NCBI RefSeq assembly: GCF_020991065.1
Contig: NZ_CP087710.1
Location: forward strand, 2,790,001 to 2,854,000
Reading direction: 5' to 3'
Length of the DNA: 64,000 bases
Source of the DNA: Nocardioides okcheonensis
GTDB taxonomy: Bacteria > Actinomycetota > Actinomycetes > Propionibacteriales > Nocardioidaceae
Shown: positions 43,337 through 51,707 of the stretch, piece by piece
Layout of the letters: every line of letters starts with the position of its first letter
How positions within the stretch are numbered: position 1 is the first letter of the stretch
Translations under genes and position numbers: made by a program
Notes under the pieces: generated by a model
What the model saw: the letters and a program-made list of their open reading frames with translations, nothing else
What the model was told of the DNA's origin: nothing
The model's database searches: none

Positions 43337-43856
43337 GAGCCTGACAAGTCCCGGGTGCGCGCCGTGGCCCAGGCGTCGCCGGTCTCGAGCGTGGCGCGTA
43401 CGTCGCCCCGCGCGACGTCGTGGGTCGCCCACGTGTGCGGTCGCGGCACCCCCGCGACCTCGCGCAGCGTCCGGTCGAACGTGACGTGGGTGCCGGGCGA
43501 GGCGACGGGCGAGGAGCCGGGGCGCTCGGCGATCCGCCGACGTACCGTCGCGGGCTCGCTCAGCAGCGCGAGGAAGTGCACCGTCTCGTCCGTGACGGCA
43601 GCCAGCACCTGGTCGGGCAGGCAGACGCACGGCACCACCGGCACCAGGCCGTTGGCCCGCACCTCGCGGCCGATCGCGAGGACGTAGGTCCAGAAGCCGA
43701 CGTAGTCGCGCGGCTCGGCGGCCGTGGTGCGGCACCGCGGCCGAGCACGTCACCGTCGAGGACCAGCAGCCCGGGCCGCCCGCGCAGGTGGTCGCCGATC
43801 GTCGACTTGCCGGTCGCCGCGGCGCCGGTGACGACGAGCACGACGGGTGCGGTCAC
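43330..43856 (-). pseudogene. Frameshifted P-loop nucleotide/small-molecule kinase
   Basis: From GTG 43856, the reading begins VVLVVTGAAATGKSTIGDHLRGRPGLLVLDGDVLGRGAA, with a P-loop (GAAATGKST) and a DGDVL switch, then runs out of frame. The neighbouring frame resumes as AEPRDYVGFWTYVLAIGREVRANGLVPVVPCVCLP and continues to a natural end at 43330. One missing base near 43730 (in GCCGCACCACGG on the coding strand) restores a continuous about 175-residue kinase of the AAA_33/chloramphenicol-phosphotransferase-like type. The leaderless -10 (reverse TAGGGT, 43863-43868) is intact. It may be a real mutation or a sequencing error. Confidence 0.75.
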
Positions 43857-43909
43857 GCCGCGACCCTAGCCCGCGCACGTGCGGCGCTCGTTGCCCTCGG
43901 ATGGCGGGC

Positions 43910-43934
43910 GGATTCAGCCGATGGTCGCAACACC
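43910..43934. repeat. Terminal inverted repeat of IS30-family element, left
   Basis: It reads GGATTCAGCCGATGGTCGCA followed by ACACC. It matches the reverse complement of 45153-45177 at 20 of 25 positions. Confidence 0.75.
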
Positions 43935-45133
43935 AGGCGGTTCGGACTCTCCGGACAGTAGCGCGTCGAGGGTTTCGGCAGGAGTGCGCCACTTCAGGGT
44001 CTTGCGTGGTCGGCGGTTCAGTTGAGCGGCGATGTTGTCGAGCATCCCGGGGCCGTAGAAACTCAGGTCGGCGCCCTTGGGCAGGTACTGACGCAGGAGC
44101 CCGTTGGTGTTCTCGTTGCTGCCTCGCTGCCAGGGCGAGTGTGGGTCGCAGAAGTAGATGTCGAGTCCGGTCGCCTCGGCGATCTGGACGTGGTTGGCCA
44201 TCTCGCTGCCCTGGTCCCAGGTCAGCGAGACTCGCAGCTGCTCAGGCAGCGTCGCCATCTTCGCGACCATCGCTTCCTGCACGATGTCGGCGCTGTGGCC
44301 GCCAGGCAGGTGGAGCAGCATCACGAACCGGGTTGTCCGTTCGACCAGCGTGCCCACCGCCGACCCCGACTGGGCCGAGCCGAGGATCAGGTCGCCTTCC
44401 CAGTGCCCGGGCACAGCGCGGTCCTCGACCTCGGCGGGGCGTTCGCTGATCATCACCATCTCGGCGAACCGTTCGCGCCGCTGGTCACTCTTGCGGTGGG
44501 CTTGCGTACGGTCCTGCCGGTGCGCAGGTGCTTGGCCAGCTCGCGCTTGAGCGCACCGCGGCTCTGGACGTAGAGCGACTGGTAGATCGTCTCGTGCGAC
44601 ACCCACATCTCCGGATCGTCGGGGAAGTCCTCGCGCAGTCGTCGGGCGATCTGCTCGGGACTGTGGTCATCGACCAGTCTGGACTGCACCTCGTCGCGCA
44701 GCCGGTCGTTGGTCGCCAGTCGCGCCTGTTTCGGGCGCAGAGCCTGGCGATCGGCATCGGCCTGTGCCGTCGATGCCCGGTACTCCAGCCGACGTCGGGC
44801 GGGGCGTTTGCCATGGTGCTGGACGCGTCGCAGCTCGCGACTGATCGTCGAGGGCGAGCGATCGAGCTCTCGGGCGATCTCTCGCACTCCTGCACCGCGC
44901 ACGCGTAGCAGCGCGATCTCCTCGCGCTCGGCGAACGACAAGCTCCTCGAGCGACGACCCGAGCCGATCGGGGGCATCACGCCGCCACGCTCGTTGAACC
45001 ACCTGTTGCCCGTCCTGCGCGTCACATTCACAGCCACCGCAGCATCTTCGTGCGACGAACCTCGACGAATCTCAGCCCAGAACCGGGCAACCGTCTCGGC
45101 CGGCGGCCTCGGCCGCCCTCCACGTGCCTGCAT
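43914..45133 (-). pseudogene. IS30-family transposase, frameshifted
   Basis: The start is probably ATG 45133 (MQARGGRPRPPAETVARFW). The N-terminal half has two helix-turn-helix units, the second FAEREEIALLRVRGAGVREIARELDRSPSTISRELRR, the IS30 HTH_38 signature, and continues to GRTVRKP. There the frame breaks near 44497; the downstream frame resumes at RKSDQRRERFAEMVMISERP and carries the DDE triad: Asp in HWEGDLI, Asp in TWDQGSEM, Glu in RGSNENTNGLLRQYLP. A missing base in CCCACCGCAAG explains the shift. IS30 elements are not generally known to use programmed frameshifting, so the copy is probably inactive. Confidence 0.85.
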
Positions 45134-45152
45134 ACCAACACCTCGATGATCA

Positions 45153-45177
45153 GGTGTTGCGATCACCCACTGAACCC
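45153..45177. repeat. Terminal inverted repeat of IS30-family element, right
   Basis: It reads GGTGTTGCGATCACCCACTG followed by AACCC. It is the partner of 43910-43934. It lies 20 bp upstream of the probable transposase start and therefore also holds its promoter region. Confidence 0.75.
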
Positions 45178-45225
45178 AAGGCGGAAACGGGGGCCACGGC
45201 CGCCGCACGTTCGGTGCAGGGGTGG

Positions 45226-45319
45226 TCAGTCGATGCCGGTGCAGGAGAAGGCGCCGTTGCCGACCACGGGGAACGCCTGCACGTCCTCGTCCGAGGCGTC
45301 GGCCACGTACCAACCCCGA
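45226..45319 (-). pseudogene. Possible C-terminal gene remnant
   Basis: On the minus strand one frame reads CRGWYVADASDEDVQAF then PVVGNGAFSCTGID and a stop (TCA at 45226-45228). This frame has the G/C bias of real genes, and the composition (paired Cys, Trp, acidic) looks like the end of a secreted or enzyme protein. Upstream of about 45320 it runs into hairpin DNA with no start. It is therefore a fragment, perhaps left after insertion of the nearby IS and recombination. Low certainty. Confidence 0.3.
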
Positions 45320-45396
45320 CATCGTGGAGTCGTGGGGTCACCTGGTGGCTCGGGGGCTCCACGATGCTGGGAAGGTCCCCGGATGTCCGGGGACCT
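45320..45396. terminator. Two adjacent hairpins downstream of the MFS gene
   Basis: CATCGTGGAG (45320-45329) pairs with CTCCACGATG (45357-45366) across 27 nt. AGGTCCCCGGA (45373-45383) pairs with TCCGGGGACCT (45386-45396) with almost no loop. They lie directly beyond the MFS stop codon at 45403 and should end its transcript. Confidence 0.65.
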
Positions 45397-45402
45397 CCGA
45401 CG

Positions 45403-46665
45403 TCACCCGACCCGCGTCACCCGGTAGCGCACGAAGGCAGGGACGGCGAGGGCGGCGAGGACGGTGAAGACGACCACCAGCACGCCGCCACCGGCGGCGG
45501 CGACGGCGGCCCCGGTGACCGCGGCGGTGGCGCCGTGCGCGACGTCGGCGACGCGGGGGCCGCCGGCGACGACGACGATGAAGATGCCCTGGAGCCGGCC
45601 GCGGACCGAGTCGTCGGCCGCCGCCTGGAGCATCGAGGTGCGGAAGGCGGCCGACGCCATGTCGGCGGCGCCGCCGATCGCGAGCATCAGGACGGCGACG
45701 CCGAGCATGCCGGGGAGGTGGGGCGCGAGCAGGGCCGCGGTCCCGAACCCGACCATCGCCAGGCCCCAGACGATGATCGCGGCGATCACGGCGAGGCCCT
45801 GGCGCTCGACGCGGGACACCCAGCCCGAGAGCACGCCGCCCACGACGGCGCCGGCGGGGATCGCCGCGAACAGCAGGGCGAAGGCCAGGCCGCCCTCGCT
45901 CGGCCCGCCGAAGTCGACGTGGGCGAGCTCTGGGAAGAGCGCGCGCGGCATCCCGAAGACCATCGCGATGATGTCGACGACGAACGACATCATCAGCACG
46001 GGCTGGGTACGCAGGTAGCGGAAGCCGTCGATCACCGCGCCGATGCCGGGCGTGCCGGTCGCGCCCATCACCGGCAGGGCCGGCAGCCCGATGACCGCGA
46101 AGAGCGTGGCGAAGAGCGTGATCGTGTCGAGCAGGTAGAGCCAGGAGAAGCCCACCAGCGGGATCAGCGCCCCGCCGACCAGCGGCCCCGCGATGCCTCC
46201 GGCCTGCATGACGGTCATGTTCAGCGAGTTGGCCGCCGGCAGCAGCTCGGGCGGCAGCAGGCGCGGCAGGAGGGCCGAGCGGGTCGGCTGGTTGACCGCG
46301 AAGAACGCCTGCTGCACGGCGAACAGCGACAGCAGCAACCAGACGTCCTCGCCACCGAACGCGGCCTGGAGCCAGAAGCACGCGCTGGTCGCGATCAGGC
46401 CGGCGGTGGTGATCATCAGCAGCGTGCGCCGGTCGAACACGTCGGCCAGCGCGCCACCCCAGAGGCCGAACACGACCAGGGGCACGAGCCCGAAGACGCC
46501 GGTGAGCCCGACGTAGGCCGAGGACCCGGTCATCGCGTAGATCTGGGCCGGCACCGCCACGACGGTGAGCTGCGCGCCGACGACCGTGATTATGTTGGCC
46601 AGCCAGAGTCGCCGGAAGTGCGGGTTCGCGAGGGGGCGGGTGTCCGCCAGCAGTCGCCTCTCCAC
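45403..46665 (-). CDS. MFS transporter, MFS_3/enterobactin-exporter-like
   Basis: 420 residues from GTG 46663-46665, with twelve membrane segments. NPHFRRLWLANIITVVGAQLTVVAVPAQIYAMTGSSAYVGLTG opens helix 1 and 2, and GGALADVFDRRTLLM is the MFS motif A between helices 2 and 3. DSVRGRLQGIF appears in the second half. The family exports siderophores, drugs or other small molecules; the substrate cannot be assigned. A reverse TAGCCT (46673-46678) lies 7 nt before the GTG, supporting this start over one 27 codons upstream. It is divergent from the CDF gene. Confidence 0.88.
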   Translation of the reverse strand: MERRLLADTRPLANPHFRRLWLANIITVVGAQLTVVAVPAQIYAMTGSSAYVGLTGVFGLVPLVVFGLWGGALADVFDRRTLLMITTAGLIATSACFWLQAAFGGEDVWLLLSLFAVQQAFFAVNQPTRSALLPRLLPPELLPAANSLNMTVMQAGGIAGPLVGGALIPLVGFSWLYLLDTITLFATLFAVIGLPALPVMGATGTPGIGAVIDGFRYLRTQPVLMMSFVVDIIAMVFGMPRALFPELAHVDFGGPSEGGLAFALLFAAIPAGAVVGGVLSGWVSRVERQGLAVIAAIIVWGLAMVGFGTAALLAPHLPGMLGVAVLMLAIGGAADMASAAFRTSMLQAAADDSVRGRLQGIFIVVVAGGPRVADVAHGATAAVTGAAVAAAGGGVLVVVFTVLAALAVPAFVRYRVTRVG

Positions 46666-46799
46666 GTCCCGCAGGCTAGGCGACCCGCCGGGACGGGACG
46701 GCGGCAGGTCCGGTGGTGCACACTGGGCGCAGGCGGGTCCGCTCATCCCCCGTGGCGGGCCCGCCGCCTGCTTCCTGCGCCGCGGCTAGCATCGACCGC

Positions 46800-46835
46800 A
46801 TGACGCCGCGCGAGGTGACCGGAGGTCCGGCCTGA
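46800..46835 (+). CDS. Eleven-residue leader peptide coupled to the CDF transporter
   Basis: ATG 46800 begins MTPREVTGGPA and ends in TGA at 46833-46835, which shares its last base with the ATG of the CDF gene (TGATG). TAGCAT (46787-46792) lies 7 nt upstream, so the leader peptide start is where a leaderless mRNA would begin. GGAGG (46821-46825), inside the peptide's own codons, is the Shine-Dalgarno for the CDF start. The arrangement suggests translation of the peptide delivers ribosomes to the transporter gene. Confidence 0.45.
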   Translation: MTPREVTGGPA

Positions 46836-47734
46836 TGGGCGCCGGCCACGGTCACGGGCACGCCGGCGGGCGCCACCGCTGGCGGCTGGCGGTCTCGTTC
46901 GGCCTGGTCGCGACGTTCTTCGTCGTCGAGCTCGTCGTCGGCCTGGCCAGCGGCTCGCTCGCGCTGCTCTCGGACGCCGGGCACATGGCCGCCGACGTCG
47001 TCGCGCTGGGCGCGGCGCTCCTCGCCACCAAGATCGCCACCCGACCCGACGGGACCGGCCGCCGCACCTACGGCTCCTACCGCGCCGAGGTCTTCGCGTC
47101 GGGCTTCACGGTGCTCGTCATGCTCGGCGTCTCGGCGTACGTCGTGGTGGAGGCGGTGCGTCGCGCCGGCACCGAGGTCGAGGTGGCGGCGGGCCCGATG
47201 CTGGTCGTCGGCGCCGTCGGGCTGCTGGTCAACCTGGTCTGCCTGCTCCTGCTGCGCGGCGGAGCGAGCGAGTCGATCAACGTCAGGGGCGCCTACCTCG
47301 AGGTGGTCGCGGACGCCGCCGGCAGTGTCGGCGTGCTGGCCGCCGGCCTGCTGGTCCGGCTCACCGGGTCGCCGGCGTGGGACACCGTCGTCGCCGTCGC
47401 GATCGGCGTGTTCGTCGCGGTCCGCGCGGTGGTCCTCGGCCGCGAGGTGCTGGCGGTGCTGGGGCAGCACGCACCGCAGGGCCTCGACCTCGGGGCCGTC
47501 GTGCGCGACCTCGAGGCGGTGCCGGGCGTGGCGGAGGTGCACGACCTGCACGCCTGGACGCTGACGTCGGGGATGAACGTCGCGACCGCGCACGTCGTGC
47601 TGCGGGTCGGCGCCGACGCGCAGGCCGTCCTCGCCGGGAGCCAGGCGGCGCTGCGCGAGGGCCACGGCATCGACCACGCGACGCTGCAGGTCGAGGCGAG
47701 CAAGGCGCGGGAGTGCCACGCCGCCTCGTGGTGA
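46835..47734 (+). CDS. Cation diffusion facilitator family zinc/divalent metal exporter
   Basis: 299 residues, six membrane segments. His-rich N-terminus (GAGHGHGHAGGRH), the membrane metal site LLSDAGHMAADVVAL (His and Asp spaced HxxxD) and its partner in helix 5 (YLEVVADAAGSVGVL, where Asp replaces the usual His: DxxxS-like), then a cytoplasmic domain with VHDLHAWTLTSGMNVATAHVVL and HGIDHATLQVE. It matches the CzcD/ZitB branch. The helix-5 site appears altered, so metal choice is uncertain. SD GGAGG lies at 46821-46825. Confidence 0.92.
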   Translation: MGAGHGHGHAGGRHRWRLAVSFGLVATFFVVELVVGLASGSLALLSDAGHMAADVVALGAALLATKIATRPDGTGRRTYGSYRAEVFASGFTVLVMLGVSAYVVVEAVRRAGTEVEVAAGPMLVVGAVGLLVNLVCLLLLRGGASESINVRGAYLEVVADAAGSVGVLAAGLLVRLTGSPAWDTVVAVAIGVFVAVRAVVLGREVLAVLGQHAPQGLDLGAVVRDLEAVPGVAEVHDLHAWTLTSGMNVATAHVVLRVGADAQAVLAGSQAALREGHGIDHATLQVEASKARECHAASW

Positions 47735-47806
47735 GGCGCCTCGGGACGGATGGGAGACTTCCGACCTACGGCGCGTGACCCGCACGGCGCCGGGGACGGG
47801 GCGTGC

Positions 47807-48430
47807 GTGTCAGAGGCAGTGATCGGCCGGTCGGCGACACCGACGGTGGCGAGGACGGCAAACGTGTTCGCCAAGGGGGCGCTGGTCCTGCTGCTGGTGC
47901 TGGCTCTGCTCTACCCCGACCAGGGCAACCTGCGCGACAAGGCGGCCGGCATGCGCGCGGTCGGCTACCCGCTGATCTCCTTCACGGTCCCCGTCCTGTG
48001 GTGGGCGCTGTGGCGCGACCGGATCTCGTTCCCCTGGCTGCCGGACCTCCTCATCACGATCACCTGCTTCACCGACATCCTCGGCAACCGGATGGACCTC
48101 TACGACACGGTCGTGTGGTTCGACGACTGGATGCACCTCATGAACACCGGGCTCCTCGCCGCCGCGTTCGTGCTGCTGACGCTGCCCCGCGACGTCGGGC
48201 TCGGGCGCGTCGTCGAGCGGTGCCTGGCCTTCGGGGCGACGGCGGCGATCGCGTGGGAGGTCGCGGAGTTCTTCGCCTTCATCAGCCGCTCCACGGAGCG
48301 GGAGTTCGCCTACGCCGACACGCTGGGCGACCTGTCGCTGGGCACCGCCGGCGCGGTCGTGGCGGCGTTCGTCGTGCACGCGTCGTGGCGTCGCGGGCGG
48401 CTGCTCGACCCGCCGCCGGCCGTCCGGTAG
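47807..48430 (+). CDS. Membrane protein, DUF2238/YjdF-like
   Basis: 207 residues from GTG 47807 (VSEAVIGRSATPT); ATG 47750 would add 19 unlikely residues. Six or so membrane segments. The stretch DDWMHLMNTGLLAAAF, then WEVAEFFAFISRSTEREFAYADTLGDLSLGTAGAVVAAF, with conserved D-x2-x-H, WE(V/I)xE and DTxxDL, corresponds to the DUF2238/YjdF pattern. No function is established. It begins 72 bp after the CDF gene. Confidence 0.7.
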   Translation: MSEAVIGRSATPTVARTANVFAKGALVLLLVLALLYPDQGNLRDKAAGMRAVGYPLISFTVPVLWWALWRDRISFPWLPDLLITITCFTDILGNRMDLYDTVVWFDDWMHLMNTGLLAAAFVLLTLPRDVGLGRVVERCLAFGATAAIAWEVAEFFAFISRSTEREFAYADTLGDLSLGTAGAVVAAFVVHASWRRGRLLDPPPAVR

Positions 48431-48538
48431 GCAGCGACGCATCCCACCCGTTCGTGCGTGGATCGGACGCGGGAGCGGGCTACCCTCGAAGTGCCGGGGC
48501 CACCCGTCCCGGCATTCCCGAGGCACAGGAGCACTCAC

Positions 48539-48805
48539 ATGGGCATCATCGGTTTTCTCGTCTTCGGGCTCGTCGTCGGCGCGCTCGCCCGTCTCATCAA
48601 GCCCGGCAAGCAGAACCTCAGCCTCGTTGCCACGTTGCTGCTCGGCGTCGTCGGCTCGGTGATCGGTGGCGTCGTCGCCAGCGCCCTCGGCACCGGCGAC
48701 ATCATGGAGCTCAACGTCCTCGGCGCGATCGTCGCGATCGTGGCCGCCGTGCTCCTGATCGGTGTCGCCGAGGGGCTGTCCGGTCGCAACAAGGCCCACG
48801 TCTGA
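48539..48805 (+). CDS. GlsB/YeaQ/YmgE family stress-response membrane protein
   Basis: 88 residues, three glycine-rich helices: MGIIGFLVFGLVVGALARLIKPG, LVATLLLGVVGSVIGGVVAS and LGAIVAIVAAVLLIGVAEGL. This is the transglycosylase-associated protein family; members are induced by stress and GlsB anchors stress proteins at the membrane in enterococci. ATG 48539 has a perfect AGGAG (48527-48531) at 7 nt, in contrast to the many leaderless genes around it. Confidence 0.93.
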   Translation: MGIIGFLVFGLVVGALARLIKPGKQNLSLVATLLLGVVGSVIGGVVASALGTGDIMELNVLGAIVAIVAAVLLIGVAEGLSGRNKAHV

Positions 48806-48830
48806 GCGACGCCAGACCCGCGACGTCGTC

Positions 48831-48873
48831 CCGCCGCCCCGCCCCGCCGCTCAGGCCGGGGTGCGGGCGGCGG
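48831..48873. terminator. GC-rich bidirectional terminator
   Basis: CCGCCGCCC (48831-48839) pairs with GGGCGGCGG (48865-48873), with further GC pairs inside. It separates the convergent GlsB and Vps62-like genes, and the stop codon of the latter (48851-48853) is in the loop. Confidence 0.5.
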
Positions 48874-50758
48874 TGTCGTCCTCGGACCGGTCGGCGGTCT
48901 CGAGCGCGCGGCCGTTGGCCCAGGCGTACGTCGTCAGCAGTGCGGTGACCGGCCACACGAGCGCGGTGACCAGCTGTGGGATGCCGCTCACCACCGCGAA
49001 CGGCGCCGGCGAGACGATGAAGACCAGCGTCGCGAGCACGCCCCCGAGCGCCGACACCAGCGCCACCGACACCGCGAGCACCAGCAGCACGGTGAGCACC
49101 TGGTGGCGCACGAGCCGCCAGCTGCGCGCGAGCGCCCGCCAGCCGGAGAGCCCCTCGAGCTGCACCACCGGCAGCACGAGCGACCACGCGACCAGCAGGG
49201 CCAGCGCGACCGGCGAGAGGAACCCGGTCACCAGCAGCGGCACGAGCACCACGGCCCAGGCGGCGAGCGTCACGAGCAGCGCGGGCACCCGGGCACGGGT
49301 CGACGCGACCAGGCTCCCGAGCGTGGGCCGGCGCCCCTCGTCGAGGTCGACCACGGCCTGGGCGGAGGCGACCTGCGCCCAGGCCAGCGCCAGCGCGAAG
49401 CCCGCCAGCACGACGACCCCGAGGACTGACCACCACCACGCCGACACCGGCGTCGCGGTCGTCAGGACCGACGACAGTACCGACGCCAGCGCGGCCGGGG
49501 CCGCGACGAGCAGGAACACCCGCCAGTGCCGGGTGAGCATCTTCAGCGCCGCCGCGACGACCTGGCCCGGGCGGCGGTGCGCCACGACCGGCTGGGGCGA
49601 CGCCTCCTCCCAGCCGGAGCGGCGCACGACCCAGGCGAGCAGCAGCAGCACGCCCAGCAGCACCAGCAGCGTCGGACCGGGCGAGGCGGAGAACTTCCGG
49701 AACACGTCGGAGCCGCCGCCGACCAGGGTGCAGAAGTACGTCCCGGCGGTGCTGCTGGCGACCTCCGCGCCCGGCAGCGAGAACGAGTGGTCGCGCGCCT
49801 TGGCCGACCACGCGAACGGCCGCTTCCACGACTGCTTCATGTTAGGCCCGGTCGGACCCTCGTAGAAGCGCTGCGGCCCGACCTCGCCCCAGTGGCCGCG
49901 GTAGGTCGTCCAGGGGAACGCCTCGGCGGCGGCCGTCAGGTCGTTCGGGATCGTGACCACGGCCGGGCGGACCTCGTCGTGCGGGCCGAGCGTGGTGTCG
50001 CACCCGAACCCCTCGGTGGCCGAGCGGCCGAGGTAGAGCCCCTCGTCGAACTGGCTGGCGTGGGAGCCGGCCGAGACGTAGACGACCGGGTGGGTGCCGT
50101 CGGCGAGCTCGAGCTTGTCGTCGTCCCACGCGGACCGCTCGGCGCCGTAGTGCTGGGAGTAGAGCACCACGTCGGGGTCGGTGTCGAGCGCCGCCTCGGC
50201 GTCGCCGACCGGGAACTCGACCTGGATCCGCTCCCAGTCGCTCTCGTGCTTGTTGTTGTAGTCGTTGAACGGGTAGTAGAACCAGTACTCCAGCGCCAGC
50301 CGGTCGTCGACGCCCGCCTGGGTCACGACCCGGGCGTAGATGGTGGGCTCCGGGTCGGCGCCCCAGACGCTCTCGGCCCACTCCTCGTAGGTGCAGCCGG
50401 GCGCCAGCGGGTCGCCCGGCTGGTCGAGGGCGTAGCCCTCGAGGCCCACGGACAGGTCCTCGGCGCTCGGGCCGACGGCGACGAGGTCGCGGTCGGTCCA
50501 CGGCCCCCGCAGCGCGATCGACGGCTCGTCGAAGAGCGCGTCGACGTCGCTCGGGACGTACGGCTCGCCGGGGCCGCACGCGTCGGGCTGCGCGACGAGC
50601 ATCATCACCGGGGCGTACGCCTCCGCCAGCTGCTGCTCGGCCTCCGGCGCCGCGCCCGCCGCCTCGTCGGCGCCGCCGCCCTCGTCGGCGACGGCCGGGG
50701 CGCCCGCCAGCAGCAGCGCCGCCAGTGCCAGCCCGAGCCCGCGTCCACACCTGCGCAC
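48851..50758 (-). CDS. Secreted Vps62-like domain protein with C-terminal membrane bundle
   Basis: 635 residues. Signal peptide (LALAALLLAGAPAVADE), then an extracellular domain with the Vps62/DUF946 signature RLALEYWFYYPFNDYNNKHESDWERIQVEF and a downstream VYVSAGSHASQFDEG. After GPTLLVLLGVLLLLAWVV (about 360-385) come about six more helices resembling the DUF975/glycerophosphodiester-type membrane bundle (RALARSWRLVRHQVLTVLLVLAV). It joins an extracellular domain of unknown activity to a multi-helix membrane part. It is divergent from the YihY operon. Confidence 0.75.
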   Translation of the reverse strand: MRRCGRGLGLALAALLLAGAPAVADEGGGADEAAGAAPEAEQQLAEAYAPVMMLVAQPDACGPGEPYVPSDVDALFDEPSIALRGPWTDRDLVAVGPSAEDLSVGLEGYALDQPGDPLAPGCTYEEWAESVWGADPEPTIYARVVTQAGVDDRLALEYWFYYPFNDYNNKHESDWERIQVEFPVGDAEAALDTDPDVVLYSQHYGAERSAWDDDKLELADGTHPVVYVSAGSHASQFDEGLYLGRSATEGFGCDTTLGPHDEVRPAVVTIPNDLTAAAEAFPWTTYRGHWGEVGPQRFYEGPTGPNMKQSWKRPFAWSAKARDHSFSLPGAEVASSTAGTYFCTLVGGGSDVFRKFSASPGPTLLVLLGVLLLLAWVVRRSGWEEASPQPVVAHRRPGQVVAAALKMLTRHWRVFLLVAAPAALASVLSSVLTTATPVSAWWWSVLGVVVLAGFALALAWAQVASAQAVVDLDEGRRPTLGSLVASTRARVPALLVTLAAWAVVLVPLLVTGFLSPVALALLVAWSLVLPVVQLEGLSGWRALARSWRLVRHQVLTVLLVLAVSVALVSALGGVLATLVFIVSPAPFAVVSGIPQLVTALVWPVTALLTTYAWANGRALETADRSEDDTAARTPA

Positions 50759-50855
50759 GTCCGTCTCCCTCCGCCGCCCTGACCGAAGCGTGGCGGATGG
50801 TCGAGCCGCTGCGCAACGCGCTGCGGCAGCGCCCCGCCACCGCTATCGTCGGGAC

Positions 50856-51707
50856 ATGCCGGCTCCGGCTCCACGCCCGCTCGTGGACACTGCGCTCGAG
50901 ATGTCGCGCCGCTTCGAGCACACCGTGCCGGTGCGGCTGGTCCGGGTGTTCCTCGCCGTCGACGGCCGCGACCGCGTGCTGATGCTCGCCGGGCAGGCGT
51001 TCATCGCGGTGATCCCGCTGCTGATCGTCCTGGCCACGGTCTCCGGGACTGGCGGCGCGGACGCCGTCGGCACCTACCTGGTGCGTCGTTTCGACCTCGA
51101 CGGCAGCGCCGAGGCGTCGGTGCGGATCCTCTTCGACCGCCCGCCCGACGCGACCGGCGGCATCACCGTGCTGAGCGCCGTGGTGCTGCTGTGGACCACC
51201 AACAGCTTCGCCCGCTCGCTGCAGCGCACCTTCGCCGCCGCGTGGTCGCTGCCCAGGACCGGCATCCGCGGCACCGGCCAGCGGACGGTCGGCCTCGTCG
51301 TGCTGCTCGTCGTCCTGTTCGGGCTGTCGTGGCTCGGCAGCCGGCTCGAGGAGGGGCCGCTCCTGACGCCGCTGGTCGTGGTGGTCCAGCTCGCCGTGGC
51401 CGTGGGCGGCTGGGCGCTCGCCTCGCACCTGATGCTCGGCCGGCGGGTGCCGCTGCGCCGGCTGCTGCCGGGCGCGGCCGCGAGCGCGGTCGTGCAGGTG
51501 CTGGTCGGCTGGGGCACCGCGATCTGGCTGCCCGGCCTGGTCACCCGCAACGCCGACAACTACGGCGTCATCGGCGCCGCCCTCGCGCTCGTCTCGTGGC
51601 TGATCGTCGTCTCGGCGAGCATCGTCGCGAGCGCTGTCCTCGGCCGGGTGCTGGCGCCCGACGACGCGCCCTGCCCGACCGCCACGACGAGCGCGGTCGC
51701 GCCGTGA
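50856..51707 (+). CDS. YihY/BrkB-like inner membrane protein
   Basis: 283 residues, six membrane segments. RDRVLMLAGQAFIAVIPLLIVLATV replaces the usual A-x-A-x-A-Y-x-x-x-L-x-x-F-P start of the family. NSFARSLQRTFAAAWSLPR and YGVIGAALALVSWLIVVSASIVASAVLG correspond to the conserved central and final segments. The role is unknown. TATCGT (50844-50849) ends 6 nt before the ATG. It is the first of four genes joined by 4-nt overlaps. Confidence 0.8.
   Translation: MPAPAPRPLVDTALEMSRRFEHTVPVRLVRVFLAVDGRDRVLMLAGQAFIAVIPLLIVLATVSGTGGADAVGTYLVRRFDLDGSAEASVRILFDRPPDATGGITVLSAVVLLWTTNSFARSLQRTFAAAWSLPRTGIRGTGQRTVGLVVLLVVLFGLSWLGSRLEEGPLLTPLVVVVQLAVAVGGWALASHLMLGRRVPLRRLLPGAAASAVVQVLVGWGTAIWLPGLVTRNADNYGVIGAALALVSWLIVVSASIVASAVLGRVLAPDDAPCPTATTSAVAP

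Larger units (their letters stand above)
43910..45177 (-). mobile_element. IS30-family insertion sequence
   Basis: A 1268-bp element bounded by imperfect 25-bp terminal inverted repeats (43910-43934 and 45153-45177; 20 of 25 matching, sharing TTCAG and TCGCAACACC). It contains a single transposase gene on the minus strand, broken by one frameshift. The stop codon lies within the left repeat. No convincing target duplication is visible at the outer edges, so the copy may be old or one end may have recombined. Confidence 0.85.

Noticed and set aside
43914..45133. Programmed frameshift producing active IS30 transposase
   Set aside because: No slippery heptamer is evident at the join, and I know of no general use of frameshifting in IS30 elements; a lost base explains it better.
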